Assembly: GCF_001429785.1 (NCBI RefSeq)
Contig: NZ_LMJF01000013.1
Span: 1-64,000, forward strand
Direction of reading: 5' to 3'
Length of the DNA: 64,000 nucleotides
Source of the DNA: Lysobacter sp. Root916
Lineage (GTDB): Bacteria; Pseudomonadota; Gammaproteobacteria; Xanthomonadales; Xanthomonadaceae
The translations under genes were made by a program, and so were the position numbers. This document shows, one piece after another, positions 26,035-37,453 of the stretch. Under the pieces are notes generated by a model. It saw only the letters and a program-made list of their open reading frames with translations, was not told the DNA's origin and did no database searches. Every line of letters starts with the position of its first letter. The first letter of the stretch is position 1.

Positions 26035-26520
26035 ATGAACCTGAAGTTCCGTGTTTCCGCTCTCGCGCTCGGCCTGATGTTCTCCGGCGCCGTGCTGGCC
26101 CAGGACACCGCCCCGCCCGCCGCGACCGAAGCCAGCGCCGAAGAGGCCGAAGACACCGCCGCCGACGCGCAGCCGGCCGGCAAGATCGGCGTGCCGCCGC
26201 AGGGCAAGGGCCAGATCGTGTTCTTCCGCCCGTCCAAGTTCGTCGGCGGCGCGGTCGGTTTCAAGGTGCGCGAGGGCGAGACCGAGCTGGGCAAGCTGCG
26301 CAGCGGCAAGTACTTCGTCCATGTGGCCGAGCCGGGCACGCACGAGTACCGCGTACATGGCGAGACCAAGGACGTGCTGACCATGGAAATCGAAGCCGGC
26401 GAAACCTACTACGTGCAGGGCACGCTGGGCATGGGCATCGTGGCCGGTCGTCCGAACCTGGCGCCGACCGACGCCGCGGCGTTCAACGCGCTGGCCGACA
26501 AGCTCAAGCTCGCCAAGTAA
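26035..26520 (+). CDS. DUF2846-like secreted protein
   Basis: A 161-residue protein with signal peptide MNLKFRVSALALGLMFSGAV... cleaved after LAQ. An acidic Ala/Glu linker (residues 24-50) leads to GKGQIVFFRPSKFVGGAVGFKVREG, a YFVHVAEPGTHEY strand and a METETYYVQG-like turn (IEAGETYYVQGTLG), which fit DUF2846. Members are small envelope proteins of unknown role. It is the second gene of a two-gene operon and is followed by a hairpin terminator. Confidence 0.82.
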   Translation: MNLKFRVSALALGLMFSGAVLAQDTAPPAATEASAEEAEDTAADAQPAGKIGVPPQGKGQIVFFRPSKFVGGAVGFKVREGETELGKLRSGKYFVHVAEPGTHEYRVHGETKDVLTMEIEAGETYYVQGTLGMGIVAGRPNLAPTDAAAFNALADKLKLAK

Positions 26521-26536
26521 GCCTTATCGATCGCAA

Positions 26537-26563
26537 CGGGCGCCGCGGACACGGCGCCCGTTT
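26537..26563 (+). terminator. Rho-independent-like terminator after the DUF2846 gene
   Basis: CGGGCGCCG and CGGCGCCCG form a perfect 9-bp stem around CGGACA, followed by TTT, 17 bp after the stop codon. Confidence 0.8.
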
Positions 26564-26592
26564 GCGTGCAAGTGATCGGCGCGCGGCGCGCC

Positions 26593-27111
26593 CTAACCGC
26601 CGCAGGATTTGCCTTCGACCGCCATGACGGCGGCGAACATCGGCACCGCCGCCAGCTGCTTGGCCGCGGCCTTGGCCTTTTCGTCGGCTAGGTACAGACG
26701 CGCCTGGCCCTGACCGTCCAGCTTGGGCGGGGCGACGTTAGCCGGCTTGCGCCACACCCGCACCACCGCCTGCTGCGAGGGGCAGGCCGCGTTGGGCACG
26801 CGGATCAGATCGTTGAATGACCAACCCGCGGCCAGCGAGGGCTGGGCCTTGGCGGCGTCGACGAAGCGCGCGCGCGGCTGGCAACTGGGGCTGGTGCGGA
26901 CCACGGCGAACTTGTAGGGCTGCGCGGCCTGGCCGGTGAACTGGCCCTCCAGGCGGGCGCAGGCCTCGGGGATCTGACGCAGGGTGTGGACGGCGCCCAG
27001 CGCCTGCGGCTGCCCGACCGGGCGCTGGATTTCCGGGGCGGGGTCGGTACCGGCGGCGGCGGCCAGGGCCGGCAGCGACAGCGCGGCGAGCAGGACGGCG
27101 GCGATGCGCAT
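26593..27111 (-). CDS. Secreted protein of unknown function
   Basis: A 172-residue protein with a signal peptide (MRIAAVLLAALSLPALAAAA). The mature part has four cysteines in C-x-n-C spacing (EACARL, PSCQPR, AACPSQQ, KSCGG), two likely disulphides, and one aromatic/basic core (GWSFNDLIRVPN, VVRVWRKP). It resembles small xanthomonad exported proteins without a known function. It converges with the DUF2846 operon and is divergent from hppA. Confidence 0.75.
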   Translation of the reverse strand: MRIAAVLLAALSLPALAAAAGTDPAPEIQRPVGQPQALGAVHTLRQIPEACARLEGQFTGQAAQPYKFAVVRTSPSCQPRARFVDAAKAQPSLAAGWSFNDLIRVPNAACPSQQAVVRVWRKPANVAPPKLDGQGQARLYLADEKAKAAAKQLAAVPMFAAVMAVEGKSCGG

Positions 27112-27244
27112 GAACAGGCTCCATCGATACGTGACTGGGGTCGCAGGCTGGCACGCCGGGGCTGAACCCTGGTTTCACGAGGTTTCACAGGCCCAAGCCC
27201 TGTGCGATAGTCCCAGCGTTGCCGCGCCGGGACTTCGGCCTGCG

Positions 27245-27277
27245 ACCTAAAACTTTAGGTGATCAGAAATTCCTGAT
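27245..27277 (+). promoter_or_regulatory. Two adjacent dyads ahead of hppA
   Basis: ACCTAAAACTTTAGGT (27245-27260) is a 7-bp arm palindrome, directly followed by ATCAGAAATTCCTGAT (27262-27277). Both lie 22-54 bp ahead of the hppA ATG, in a locally AT-rich patch, and are candidate regulator sites or leader hairpins. Confidence 0.45.
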
Positions 27278-27298
27278 GTCCACTCTGGGGAGGGGTTC

Positions 27299-29746
<2,448 letters not shown>

Positions 29747-29768
29747 ACGCCAAGCTTCGGGGTTCGGG

Positions 29769-29799
29769 AAACGGCGGCCACGGCCGCCGTTTTCTTTTC
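29769..29799. terminator. Bidirectional terminator between hppA and the deaminase gene
   Basis: AAACGGCGGCC and GGCCGCCGTTT form an 11-bp stem around AC, followed on the plus strand by TC and TTTT, and mirrored by A residues for the minus strand. It separates two convergent genes. Confidence 0.85.
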
Positions 29800-29807
29800 C
29801 GGCGCGC

Positions 29808-31325
29808 TCAGCGCTGGCCGCGTTCGAAGCGCGCGAACTCCTGCTCCAGGCGCCATTGCAGGCGTGCCTTGGCGCTGGCTTGCAACAAGGCCGCGCACGC
29901 CGGCGCGGCGATGTCGCGCGCGCAGGCGTCCACGCGCGCGCCGCCGGCGCGGTCCTGCCACAGGCTGTCGCCGGCCAGGAAGGCGTATTCCAGACTGTCG
30001 CGCGCGAGCTGCTTGAGCTGCGCATAGCGCAAGCCTTGCTCCTGCACCGCGCGCTGGTATTCGTGGGTCATGTCGCTGCGCAGCACGCCCTGATCGTCGG
30101 TGGCCAGGACCACCGGTACGCCCGCGTCCAGGTAGGCGCGCAGCGGATGCTGGGCGCCCTGCACGCCGAGGATGGCCGCGTTGCTGCTGAGGTTGATCTC
30201 GACCGCGATCCGTTCGCGCGCCATGCGCTCCAGCACTGCGCGCGCGTCGGTCTCGTAGGCGATATCCACGCCGTGGCCGATGCGGCGCGCGCCGGCCACC
30301 GTCACCGCCTCGCGCACGTGGTAGCGCAGCTCGCGCGGCGCGACCAGGCCCAGGGTCTGTTCGCCGGCATGCAGGGACAAAGGCACCGTGGGGTGACGCT
30401 GTTTCAGGTAAGCGAACAGGCGCATGTGCAGCGAGTAATCGCGCTGCGCCACCGGGTGATGCTCGGGGCCGACGATGTTGACGCCGACCCAGCGCGGATC
30501 GGCCTGCACCAAGGCGAAACCGAACACCATCGCGGCGAAGGCCTGCGCCGGCGGCCGATGGCGCGCCACCGGAATCTGATAGCGCACCTCGACCGCGCAG
30601 GCGGGCTTGGCGGCGGCGCTCGCGCAGGCATGCGAGGCGGCGAACGCGGCCTCGTCGCGATCCAGCTCCGCGCGCGCCTCGGCGATCGCGGCCGGCAGCA
30701 GCGGCGCCAACACGGCCAGCAGCGCGTCCGGATCGCCGCCGTCCTGGCCGCTGGCCTTGGCCGCGTCGAGCAGGCCCTGCGCGCTGCGCGGCATCGACAT
30801 CAGTTCCAGATAGGCCACCTGATCGTCGGCGGCCAGTTCGCGCGCGGCCGCGACCACCCGTCCGGCGTCGTCGGCCGAGACCGCGCGGAAACCGTCGAAG
30901 CTGGCGAAGAAGCGGTCGAAATCGGGCAGCGCCGCATTGCGCATCGACAACGCGTCGATCGCGCGGCTGTAGGCGGCGTAGTCCCGACTGGCCAGATCGC
31001 GCGCCGCGACCGACCCCGGCGCCTCGCAGGGCGGACGCACGATGCGATGGCTGTCGGCGGCGACGCAGTAGCCCCGCTCCGCCGCCCAGCGCAGGTAGTC
31101 CTCGGCGTAGACCGAGCCGCTGGCGTGGTTGTGCAGGTCGCCGCCCTTGGGCATGGCCTGCAGGAACATGCGCAGTTGCGGCGGGCTGTCGGCGATGCGC
31201 TCGAAACGCGCGGCCGTGCGCGCTTCGTCGGCGCTCGCCGGCTCGCCGGCGGTTCTGGCCTCGGCGGTCGCGGCCGGGGCGAGGCATAGCATCGCCGCCA
31301 AGCCGAGTCCTGTCCTGTATCGCAT
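29808..31325 (-). CDS. Exported adenosine deaminase-like metallohydrolase
   Basis: A 505-residue amidohydrolase of the adenosine/AMP deaminase superfamily with a signal peptide (MRYRTGLGLAAMLCLAPAATAEA). Metal and catalytic motifs: MPKGGDLHNHASGSVY (HxH), LSLHAGEQ, RIGHGVDIAY, INLSSNAAI, and ATDDQGVL with the catalytic Asp. The length and export resemble secreted ADGF/CECR1-like deaminases rather than the cytosolic add product. A periplasmic or outer-membrane purine-salvage role is an inference. The ATG at 31325 starts the signal peptide. Divergent from ppa. Confidence 0.86.
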   Translation of the reverse strand: MRYRTGLGLAAMLCLAPAATAEARTAGEPASADEARTAARFERIADSPPQLRMFLQAMPKGGDLHNHASGSVYAEDYLRWAAERGYCVAADSHRIVRPPCEAPGSVAARDLASRDYAAYSRAIDALSMRNAALPDFDRFFASFDGFRAVSADDAGRVVAAARELAADDQVAYLELMSMPRSAQGLLDAAKASGQDGGDPDALLAVLAPLLPAAIAEARAELDRDEAAFAASHACASAAAKPACAVEVRYQIPVARHRPPAQAFAAMVFGFALVQADPRWVGVNIVGPEHHPVAQRDYSLHMRLFAYLKQRHPTVPLSLHAGEQTLGLVAPRELRYHVREAVTVAGARRIGHGVDIAYETDARAVLERMARERIAVEINLSSNAAILGVQGAQHPLRAYLDAGVPVVLATDDQGVLRSDMTHEYQRAVQEQGLRYAQLKQLARDSLEYAFLAGDSLWQDRAGGARVDACARDIAAPACAALLQASAKARLQWRLEQEFARFERGQR

Positions 31326-31573
31326 CGTCGCTCCCTGGTCGGTCTCGGTCGCGGCGGGACCCGATCGGCCCGCCCACACCCCTGGCTTGCGTGCGGCTCA
31401 GCATGCCGGGACGGCGCATCCTTGACCATGCCGGGCTCCGGCGCGGGCGCGCGCCGGGCCGAATCGGCGGCTCGGCCGGGTCGATGCTGCATCGCAACAG
31501 CCGGCCGCGTAGAATGCCCGCTCTTTCATCGGCCCGTCCCCCGACGGGCCACCAGCAGTCGGAGCTACGCATC

Positions 31574-32128
31574 ATGGGCCTGGACCTCGTCCCCACCGGC
31601 AAGAACCCGCCGGAAGAGATCAACGTCATCATCGAAATCCCCAAGGACGCCGAGCCGGTCAAGTACGAGGTCGACAAGGCCTCCGGTGCGATCTTCGTCG
31701 ACCGCATCCTGTCGACCCCGATGCGTTACCCCTGCAACTACGGCTATGTGCCCCACACCCTGTGCGGCGACGGCGATCCGGCCGACGTGCTGGTGGTGCT
31801 GCCGCTGCCGTTGATCCCCGGCTCGGTGATCCGCTGCCGCCCGGTCGGCGTGCTGCGCATGACCGACGAAGCCGGCGGCGACGAGAAGCTGCTGGCGGTG
31901 CCGATCGACAAGGTCTTCGCCGGCTACAGCCACATCTCCGACATCGAGCAGGTCAGCCAGCATTGGCTGGACCGCATCGGCCACTTCTTCGAGCACTACA
32001 AGGATCTGGAGAAGGGCAAGTGGGTCAAGCTGGACGGCTGGGGCAACGCCGCCGAAGCCAAGCAGATCCTGCTGGAAGCGATCGAGCGCTACAACGCCAC
32101 CGAAGAGAGCGACAAGCCGAAGTTCTGA
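31574..32128 (+). CDS. ppa: Soluble inorganic pyrophosphatase
   Basis: A 184-residue family I PPase (PPi to 2 Pi). MRYPCNYGYVPHTLCGDGDPADVLV holds the DxDPxD metal signature; EIPKDAEPVKYEVDK and GHFFEHYKDLEKGKWVK supply the other conserved acids and lysines. Start at 31574 gives the family length. A strong terminator follows. With pfp and hppA in the same 11 kb, PPi has both conserving and wasting enzymes encoded nearby. Confidence 0.96.
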   Translation: MGLDLVPTGKNPPEEINVIIEIPKDAEPVKYEVDKASGAIFVDRILSTPMRYPCNYGYVPHTLCGDGDPADVLVVLPLPLIPGSVIRCRPVGVLRMTDEAGGDEKLLAVPIDKVFAGYSHISDIEQVSQHWLDRIGHFFEHYKDLEKGKWVKLDGWGNAAEAKQILLEAIERYNATEESDKPKF

Positions 32129-32154
32129 GGCCGTCGCGATTTCGGTAGGACGAC

Positions 32155-32186
32155 GAAGGCCGCCTCAGGGCGGCCTTCGTGTTTTC
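32155..32186 (+). terminator. Rho-independent terminator after ppa
   Basis: GAAGGCCGCC and GGCGGCCTTC form a perfect 10-bp stem with loop TCAG, then GTGTTTTC, 27 bp after the ppa stop codon. Confidence 0.88.
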
Positions 32187-32293
32187 GCAGCGTAACCGCC
32201 TTGCCGTTCGCGCTTCCGCTGGCGGCGGCCGAATGGCGGATGAGCGCCGCTGCAGGGCTCGCAGTTACGCGTTTGGGAGCCGCCTGGCAGCGG

Positions 32294-33283
32294 CTAGGCG
32301 TTATCGCCCACCGCGCGCTGCTGCTCGGCGTTATTGCCAGTCGCAGGCGCCTGGCCACCCACCGCGAACTTGGCGACGATGGTCATCATCGCGTTGAACC
32401 AGCGCAGCTCGTTCTTGAGGCGGATGGTCTGGCTGGGGCCTTTGACCTCGTCGATGAAGCGCTGCAGGGCGTCGCGGTAACTCGCGCGGCCTTCCGGGCG
32501 CTCGCCGTACTCGAACCACAAGCCCTGCCACACGCGCGCGAAACGCATCGAGGCCTGGCGCACCTGCTGCAGTTGCGGATGCGGCTCGGCGTCGGCGAAC
32601 AGCAGCCCGAAGTGCGCGTTGAGTTCCCAGGGGCTCATCACCGCCGGCACGTTGACGATCTCGCAGGGAAAACGCGCGACCTCGTTCTCGCGCGGCGCCA
32701 CCGCCTGCTGCGGCCAGCCGACGGGCGCGACATTGTGCGGGCGGCCGCGCGCGACCAGTTCCCAGAACTCGCCGCCGCCGACCGTATCGACGACCAGATG
32801 GATGCGCGACTCCACCGCATCGTTGATCACGCGGTGCTGGCGCCAGGTATCGAAGATCCAGCACTCGCCCGCCGCCATATTGATCGCGGCGTCGCCGCAC
32901 TCGAAGCGCACGGTCGGCTGGGTCACCACCGGCACGTGCACGCGCACGCGCTCGGCCCAGTAGTAGCCCTGGTCGGCGTGGCGGGTGACCTCGGCGTGGC
33001 CGGACAGGCGCATCAGGCGGCTGCGGCCGACGGTGGCGCCCAGGCTGGCGAACACCTGGGTCAGGTACGGGCAACGCAACAGTTCCGGGGTCGGACGCAT
33101 CTGCCCGGAGAAGGCCTCGTTGGCCGGATCGCCGTCCACCGCGACCAGCGGCAGCATGGAATTGCCGGCGAAACCCTGCGGGTGCGGGCGCCAGGGGCCC
33201 TCGCCCAAGGCGGCGATCTCGGCGGCCAGCCGCGCCGCATCGATGGTCAGCGGCAACTGGATGAACGGCACCTGCAATTTCAT
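32294..33283 (-). CDS. Aspartyl/asparaginyl beta-hydroxylase-like protein
   Basis: A 329-residue 2-oxoglutarate/Fe(II)-type cupin. MRLSGHAEVTRHADQGYYW gives the HxD pair, and WIFDTWRQHRVINDA gives the distal His; RIHLVVDTVGG follows as in this Asp/Asn hydroxylase family. C-terminal residues 230-329 are helical and uncharacterised. The frame remains open upstream, but the ATG at 33283 (MKLQVPFIQLPL) is natural and lies just after the TonB receptor terminator. Substrate unknown; the TonB gene upstream is on the same strand but separated by a terminator. Confidence 0.85.
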   Translation of the reverse strand: MKLQVPFIQLPLTIDAARLAAEIAALGEGPWRPHPQGFAGNSMLPLVAVDGDPANEAFSGQMRPTPELLRCPYLTQVFASLGATVGRSRLMRLSGHAEVTRHADQGYYWAERVRVHVPVVTQPTVRFECGDAAINMAAGECWIFDTWRQHRVINDAVESRIHLVVDTVGGGEFWELVARGRPHNVAPVGWPQQAVAPRENEVARFPCEIVNVPAVMSPWELNAHFGLLFADAEPHPQLQQVRQASMRFARVWQGLWFEYGERPEGRASYRDALQRFIDEVKGPSQTIRLKNELRWFNAMMTIVAKFAVGGQAPATGNNAEQQRAVGDNA

Positions 33284-33355
33284 CGGGCGATCCGGGCTTG
33301 CGACCGGCCTATCGTACACAGGACCGTCGAGCCGTCGCCACGGCGGCGGCGCCCC

Positions 33356-33388
33356 AAAAAAAAGGAGGCGGGCCCATGGCCCGCCTCC
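33356..33388 (-). terminator. Rho-independent terminator of the large TonB receptor
   Basis: On the minus strand, GGAGGCGGGC pairs with GCCCGCCTCC (10 bp, 5-base loop) and runs into eight Ts, 36 bp past the receptor stop codon. A textbook intrinsic terminator. Confidence 0.95.
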
Positions 33389-33423
33389 CGGTACTGCGTG
33401 CTGCCTACTACGGCAACCGTCGA

Positions 33424-36255
33424 TCAGAAGCGCTGACGGTACTGCAGGTAGTAGTAACGGCCCGGCAGGTCGTACTGCGGATCGAACATGTTGTACTTCG
33501 CGGTCAGCGACAGCGGCGGATCCTTGTCGAACACGTTGTTCGCGCCGACCGAGACGGTGGCGTTCCACGGCGTGTTGTAGCGGAACTGCATGTCGTGGTA
33601 CGTGGTCGCGCCCAGGTGATTGCGCGGCGAAGCGCCATCGGCGGTCACGCGGTTCGGATCCGAGCAGTAAGCCTGCGCGCTCGCGCCGGTGAACGGGCAA
33701 ACCTCGTCGATGCCCGACTTGTAGCGCATGCCCCAGGTCGCACCGAAGTCGCCCTTGGTCCAATCCAGGTACAGATTGGACTTGATGCGCCAGTACGGAT
33801 CGTTCGGCAGGTACAGGCCCTGACGCTCTTCGGCGACGGAGTCCTTGGTGGCCGTAGCGATCCACTTGGAGGTGTAGCTGGTGTCCCAGGTGATCGAGAA
33901 CTTGCCGTAGACCGTTTCCGGCAGACGGTAGTTCAAGGTCATGTCGTAACCCTCGACCTCGTACTGCGCGAGGTTGAGCAGCGGCATCTCGAGGTTGTCG
34001 ATGATGTTCGGGTTACCGGCGGAGGTGCCGCCGCGCTGGTACAGGCCGCAGTAAGCCGCCTGCTCGCCCGGGGTACCGGCGTAGCACTTGTCGAGGATGA
34101 ACTGCGCTTCCGGACGGGTGATCGCGTTCTCGATCTTGACCTTGTACCAGTCAAGAGCGATGTCGAAGCCCTGCAGCCAGCTCGGGCTGTAGACGAAGCC
34201 CAGGGTCTTGCTGGTCGAGGTTTCCGGCGACAGCTTGTCGTTGGAGGTCCAGGTGAAGGCTTCCAGCGTCTGACGCGACGAACCGTTGCCCGGCTGGACG
34301 TAGTTCGCCGGCACGCCTTCGGCGGCGCAGCGAGCGGCGACCTGCGGGTTGCTACGCAGCGGCGAGTGGCTGGAGCACGGGTCGATGTAGCTCTCGAACG
34401 AGTCGGTGTTGCCGCCGTAGAGGTTGCTGATGCTCGGGGCGCGGAAGCCCTCCGACCAGTTACCGCGGATCAGCAGGTCGTCGATCGGCTTCCAGCGGAA
34501 ACCGAACTTGCTGTTCAGCGTGTTGCCGAAGTTGCTGAAGTCCGAGTAACGCGTGGCGACCGAGAAGTCGAGCAGCTTGGCGAACGGCAGGTCGGACAGC
34601 ACCGGCACGGCGACTTCGAGGTAGAACTCGTCCAGCGAGTACGAACCGGCGGTGGGCGAACGCGCGTTGCCCGTGCTCAGGCCGGCGGCGATGAACGCAT
34701 CCGGATCGAACTGGCCGCTCTCGGTGCGGTGCTCATAGCCCGCGGCGAAGCCCAGCGGGCCGGCCGGCAGGTCGACGATGTCGCCGCTGATGTTGAGGGT
34801 GTAGCTCTTGGACTCGACCTTGGCCGAATCGTGCGCGGTGAAGCCGGTGTACGCCAGGCCTTCCGGCGTGATCGAACCCAGGCCGCCGAGCGGATTGATC
34901 GGCACGCAGCCGGCGATGATGGCGCCGCCCGGAGCGGACACGCACACGGCCTTGCCGTCGCGCATTTCCGACGGACCGTAGGCGTTGCGCAGCGCGGCCA
35001 GGTTGAACAGACCGTAGGTCAGGGTGTTCTCGTCGGACTTGTCGTAGCGGTAGCCGGCGTCCCAATCGAACTGACGCTCGCCGACGCTGAAGTAGCCTTC
35101 CAGACCGCCGTAGAAGTGGAAGTTCTTGACGTCCTGGTTGTACGAACGACCGCCGGTTTCCTGGAAGCGGCGGTTGACGCCGACCAGGTCGCGCACGCCC
35201 TTGTACTCGGCCGGCGCATACAGGCTGTCCTTGCTCAGGGTCAGGCCGGTGACCGGCATGGCCGCGAGCAGCTGCTCGGAGATGCGCTGGTTGTACAGCG
35301 TCTCGGTGCGGAAGGTCAGGTTGTCGGTGATGTCGAACGTGCCCTGCGCGAACAGCGAGGTACGCTCCTGCGGGGTCAGCAGGTAGTTGTCCGGCGCGGT
35401 GTTGTAGCCGTGCACGGCCGAGTCGTAAACGACCTTGTTGCCCTGCGCGTCGAGCACGTAACGCACGTCGTCCGCGGTGGCGGCGGTGCCCTTGTTGTCG
35501 ACGAACGAGCCCGGGAAGCCGGTGCCGCTCTGGCCGGAGTAGAACGGAGCGCCGCCCGCGGAGATCTTGCGCGCGCCGGCCATCACGGCCTCTTCCTTCA
35601 CGTAGGAAGCGCCCAGCAGCAGCGAGGAGCGGTCGTTGCTCACGCCCAGCGAGAAGTCGTACGCCTGACGGTCGCCGTCCTGAGCGTTGTACTGGCCGAA
35701 GTACGCGCCGGCTTCGGCGCCTTCGAAGTTGCGACGGGTGATGATGTTGACCACGCCGGCGATGGCGTCGGAACCGTAGATGGTCGACGCGCCGTCCTTC
35801 AGCACTTCCACGCGCTCGATGATCGAGGCCGGGATGGTGTTGAGGTCGACCGAACCGTCGAGCTGGGTGGTCCAGCGGCGGCCGTTGACCAGCACCAGGG
35901 TGCGGCTGCTGCCGAGGTTACGCAGGCTGATGCCCGAGGAACCGTCGCCGCCGTTGTTGAAGGTCGAGTTCAGCGCGGCGCCGTTGCTGGAGATGCGCTG
36001 CAGCACGTCGGCGACCGAGGTCACGCCCTGCTTGTCGATCTCGGCGCGGGTCAGGGTGAAGATCGGCTGCGAAGTTTCGATGTCGGCGCGCTTGATGCGC
36101 GAGCCGGTGACCTCGATGCGATCGAGCGTCGTAGCGTCTTGGGCGGGAGCTGCATCGGCTTCTTGGGCGCTGGCAAACGCCGGCACCAGTGCGATCGCGA
36201 TACCGGCCGGCAGCAAGCCGAGCCGCACCGCGGGACGCAAATTGCGATGGTTCAT
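33424..36255 (-). CDS. TonB-dependent receptor, large xanthomonad type
   Basis: A 943-residue outer-membrane receptor. Signal peptide about 1-30 (ending FASAQ), a TonB-box-like TTLDRIEVTGSRIKR, plug domain (VADVLQRISSNGAALNSTFNNGG, ISLRNLGSSRTLVLVNGRR, IERVEVLKDGASTIYGSDAIAGVVNIITRR) and a long barrel. The LGSSRTLVLVNGRR and KDGASTIYGSDAIAGVVN plug style is characteristic of the many TBDRs of xanthomonads used for plant or prey-derived nutrients; the ligand is not readable. No Fur box is visible. The neighbouring AraC gene, 286 bp upstream on the same strand, is a possible regulator. GGAGAG precedes the ATG. Confidence 0.92.
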   Translation of the reverse strand: MNHRNLRPAVRLGLLPAGIAIALVPAFASAQEADAAPAQDATTLDRIEVTGSRIKRADIETSQPIFTLTRAEIDKQGVTSVADVLQRISSNGAALNSTFNNGGDGSSGISLRNLGSSRTLVLVNGRRWTTQLDGSVDLNTIPASIIERVEVLKDGASTIYGSDAIAGVVNIITRRNFEGAEAGAYFGQYNAQDGDRQAYDFSLGVSNDRSSLLLGASYVKEEAVMAGARKISAGGAPFYSGQSGTGFPGSFVDNKGTAATADDVRYVLDAQGNKVVYDSAVHGYNTAPDNYLLTPQERTSLFAQGTFDITDNLTFRTETLYNQRISEQLLAAMPVTGLTLSKDSLYAPAEYKGVRDLVGVNRRFQETGGRSYNQDVKNFHFYGGLEGYFSVGERQFDWDAGYRYDKSDENTLTYGLFNLAALRNAYGPSEMRDGKAVCVSAPGGAIIAGCVPINPLGGLGSITPEGLAYTGFTAHDSAKVESKSYTLNISGDIVDLPAGPLGFAAGYEHRTESGQFDPDAFIAAGLSTGNARSPTAGSYSLDEFYLEVAVPVLSDLPFAKLLDFSVATRYSDFSNFGNTLNSKFGFRWKPIDDLLIRGNWSEGFRAPSISNLYGGNTDSFESYIDPCSSHSPLRSNPQVAARCAAEGVPANYVQPGNGSSRQTLEAFTWTSNDKLSPETSTSKTLGFVYSPSWLQGFDIALDWYKVKIENAITRPEAQFILDKCYAGTPGEQAAYCGLYQRGGTSAGNPNIIDNLEMPLLNLAQYEVEGYDMTLNYRLPETVYGKFSITWDTSYTSKWIATATKDSVAEERQGLYLPNDPYWRIKSNLYLDWTKGDFGATWGMRYKSGIDEVCPFTGASAQAYCSDPNRVTADGASPRNHLGATTYHDMQFRYNTPWNATVSVGANNVFDKDPPLSLTAKYNMFDPQYDLPGRYYYLQYRQRF

Positions 36256-36541
36256 CTATCTCTCTCCAGTAATCGTTATGGGCGTGTTAAAACGCCCAGC
36301 AAAATTACGTTCCGCTGGCCATCGCTGCTTTGCGCGCGGCGCTGAGAGACTTTGCCAAGTCGGTCCGCGAGCTCACACGCGCTGCGTCGTCGCACAAGCA
36401 ACGCGAACGCGCGTAACACGCGCAAACAAAAAAGCGAAGCCGCTGATGTCAGCGGCTTCGCTCGTCGTTCTCACTCCACGCCGATGCGTCGCGACGCGCA
36501 CATCTATATATGTGCGCGATTCCGCATCGTTGGCGCCGAAC
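36256..36541. other. Gap upstream of the TonB receptor with hairpins
   Basis: It holds GGGCGT...ACGCCC (36280-36297) in the receptor leader, the terminator of the AraC gene, and a stem GCGCACAT-CTATAT-ATGTGCGC at 36496-36517. A 24-bp string near 36349 (GACTTTGCCAAGTCGGTCCG...) nearly repeats the AraC 3' end at 36573, so a fragment may have been duplicated. Confidence 0.5.
36428..36461 (-). terminator. Rho-independent terminator of the AraC gene
   Basis: Minus-strand GCGAAGCCGCTGA pairs perfectly with TCAGCGGCTTCGC (13-bp stem, 2-base loop) and is followed by TTTTTT. It lies about 80 bp after the AraC stop codon. Confidence 0.93.
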
Positions 36542-37453
36542 TCACGCGGCTTTACGCACGACGCCCGTGGACTTTGCCGAATCGGTCCGCGCATTCGCTC
36601 CGCTCGCCGCCGCGCTGCGATAACGCGTGGCCGATACGCCGAAGCGTGCGCGGAACGCGCGCGCGAAACTGCAGCAGTTGTCGAAGCCGCTGGCCGCGGC
36701 GACCTCGCCGATCATCATCGTCGTGCTCTTGAGCAAGTCGGCGGCGTGCTCCAGACGCATGCGCGCGGATGCGGCCTGCGGGCTCTCTTCATAAAGACTG
36801 TGGAAGGTCTTGGAGAAGTACCAGCTGGAGAAGCTGGTCAGTTCGGCGAGTTCGCTGATGCGCACCACGCGATCGCAATTGCCTTCGAGATACAGGCGTG
36901 CGCGCTGCAGACGGCCGAACACCTGACGCTTGCGGCTGCGCGAGCGGCCCGGGCAACGCGGGATGCGCGCGGCCAGCTCGCGCTGGATGCCGGCCAGGTG
37001 CAGCAGGATCGGACGCAGCGCGGTGACCTCGGCCGGGGCCTCGGTGTCGGCGGCGTGCACGCTGGCCTGGCGCCACAGGCGCAGGGCGACGCGGGCGTCG
37101 CGCCGGGTCATGCGACCGCGGCCGGCATAGAGGCCGCAGTCGGTGAAGCGCGCCATCGCCTTGAGCGCGTCCGCGCTCAGGTTCAGGCCCACGCACAGGC
37201 CGTGGCGGTCGGCCTGCAGCACCGGCTTGGAGTCGCGCTCGAAGGCGATCCAGTCGCCGCGGCGCAGACGGAACTTGCCTTCCTTGGCTTCGACCCAGGA
37301 CGCGCCTCGCAGCTGCACCCAGATCGAGAAGTTGGCGCCCGACAGCTGTGCGCTGCCGAGGCGGGAGACGCCGACGCAGCTACCCAGCGCTGCGTTGTCC
37401 GGGCTGTCGAGCTGCAGCAGCTGCCCGCGATCCGCCCATTGCGATTGCTCCAT
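36542..37453 (-). CDS. AraC family transcriptional regulator
   Basis: A 303-residue regulator. The C-terminal DNA-binding domain (about 190-285) reads YLEGNCDRVVRISELAELTSFSSWYFSKTFHSLY, then MIGEVAAASGFDNCCSFARAFRARFGVSATRYR, a full AraC double HTH. The N-terminal part (GANFSIWVQLRGASWVEAKEGKFRLRRGDW) is a cupin-like sensor. Its neighbours are the large TonB receptor downstream and a CadC/TolB-like regulator upstream (both same strand), so control of nutrient uptake is plausible but unproven. Confidence 0.9.
   Translation of the reverse strand: MEQSQWADRGQLLQLDSPDNAALGSCVGVSRLGSAQLSGANFSIWVQLRGASWVEAKEGKFRLRRGDWIAFERDSKPVLQADRHGLCVGLNLSADALKAMARFTDCGLYAGRGRMTRRDARVALRLWRQASVHAADTEAPAEVTALRPILLHLAGIQRELAARIPRCPGRSRSRKRQVFGRLQRARLYLEGNCDRVVRISELAELTSFSSWYFSKTFHSLYEESPQAASARMRLEHAADLLKSTTMMIGEVAAASGFDNCCSFARAFRARFGVSATRYRSAAASGANARTDSAKSTGVVRKAA

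Noticed and set aside
33298-36345. A 1015-codon plus-strand frame antisense to the TonB receptor
   Set aside because: Composition is R/V/A-rich without domain signatures; the receptor on the other strand is certain.
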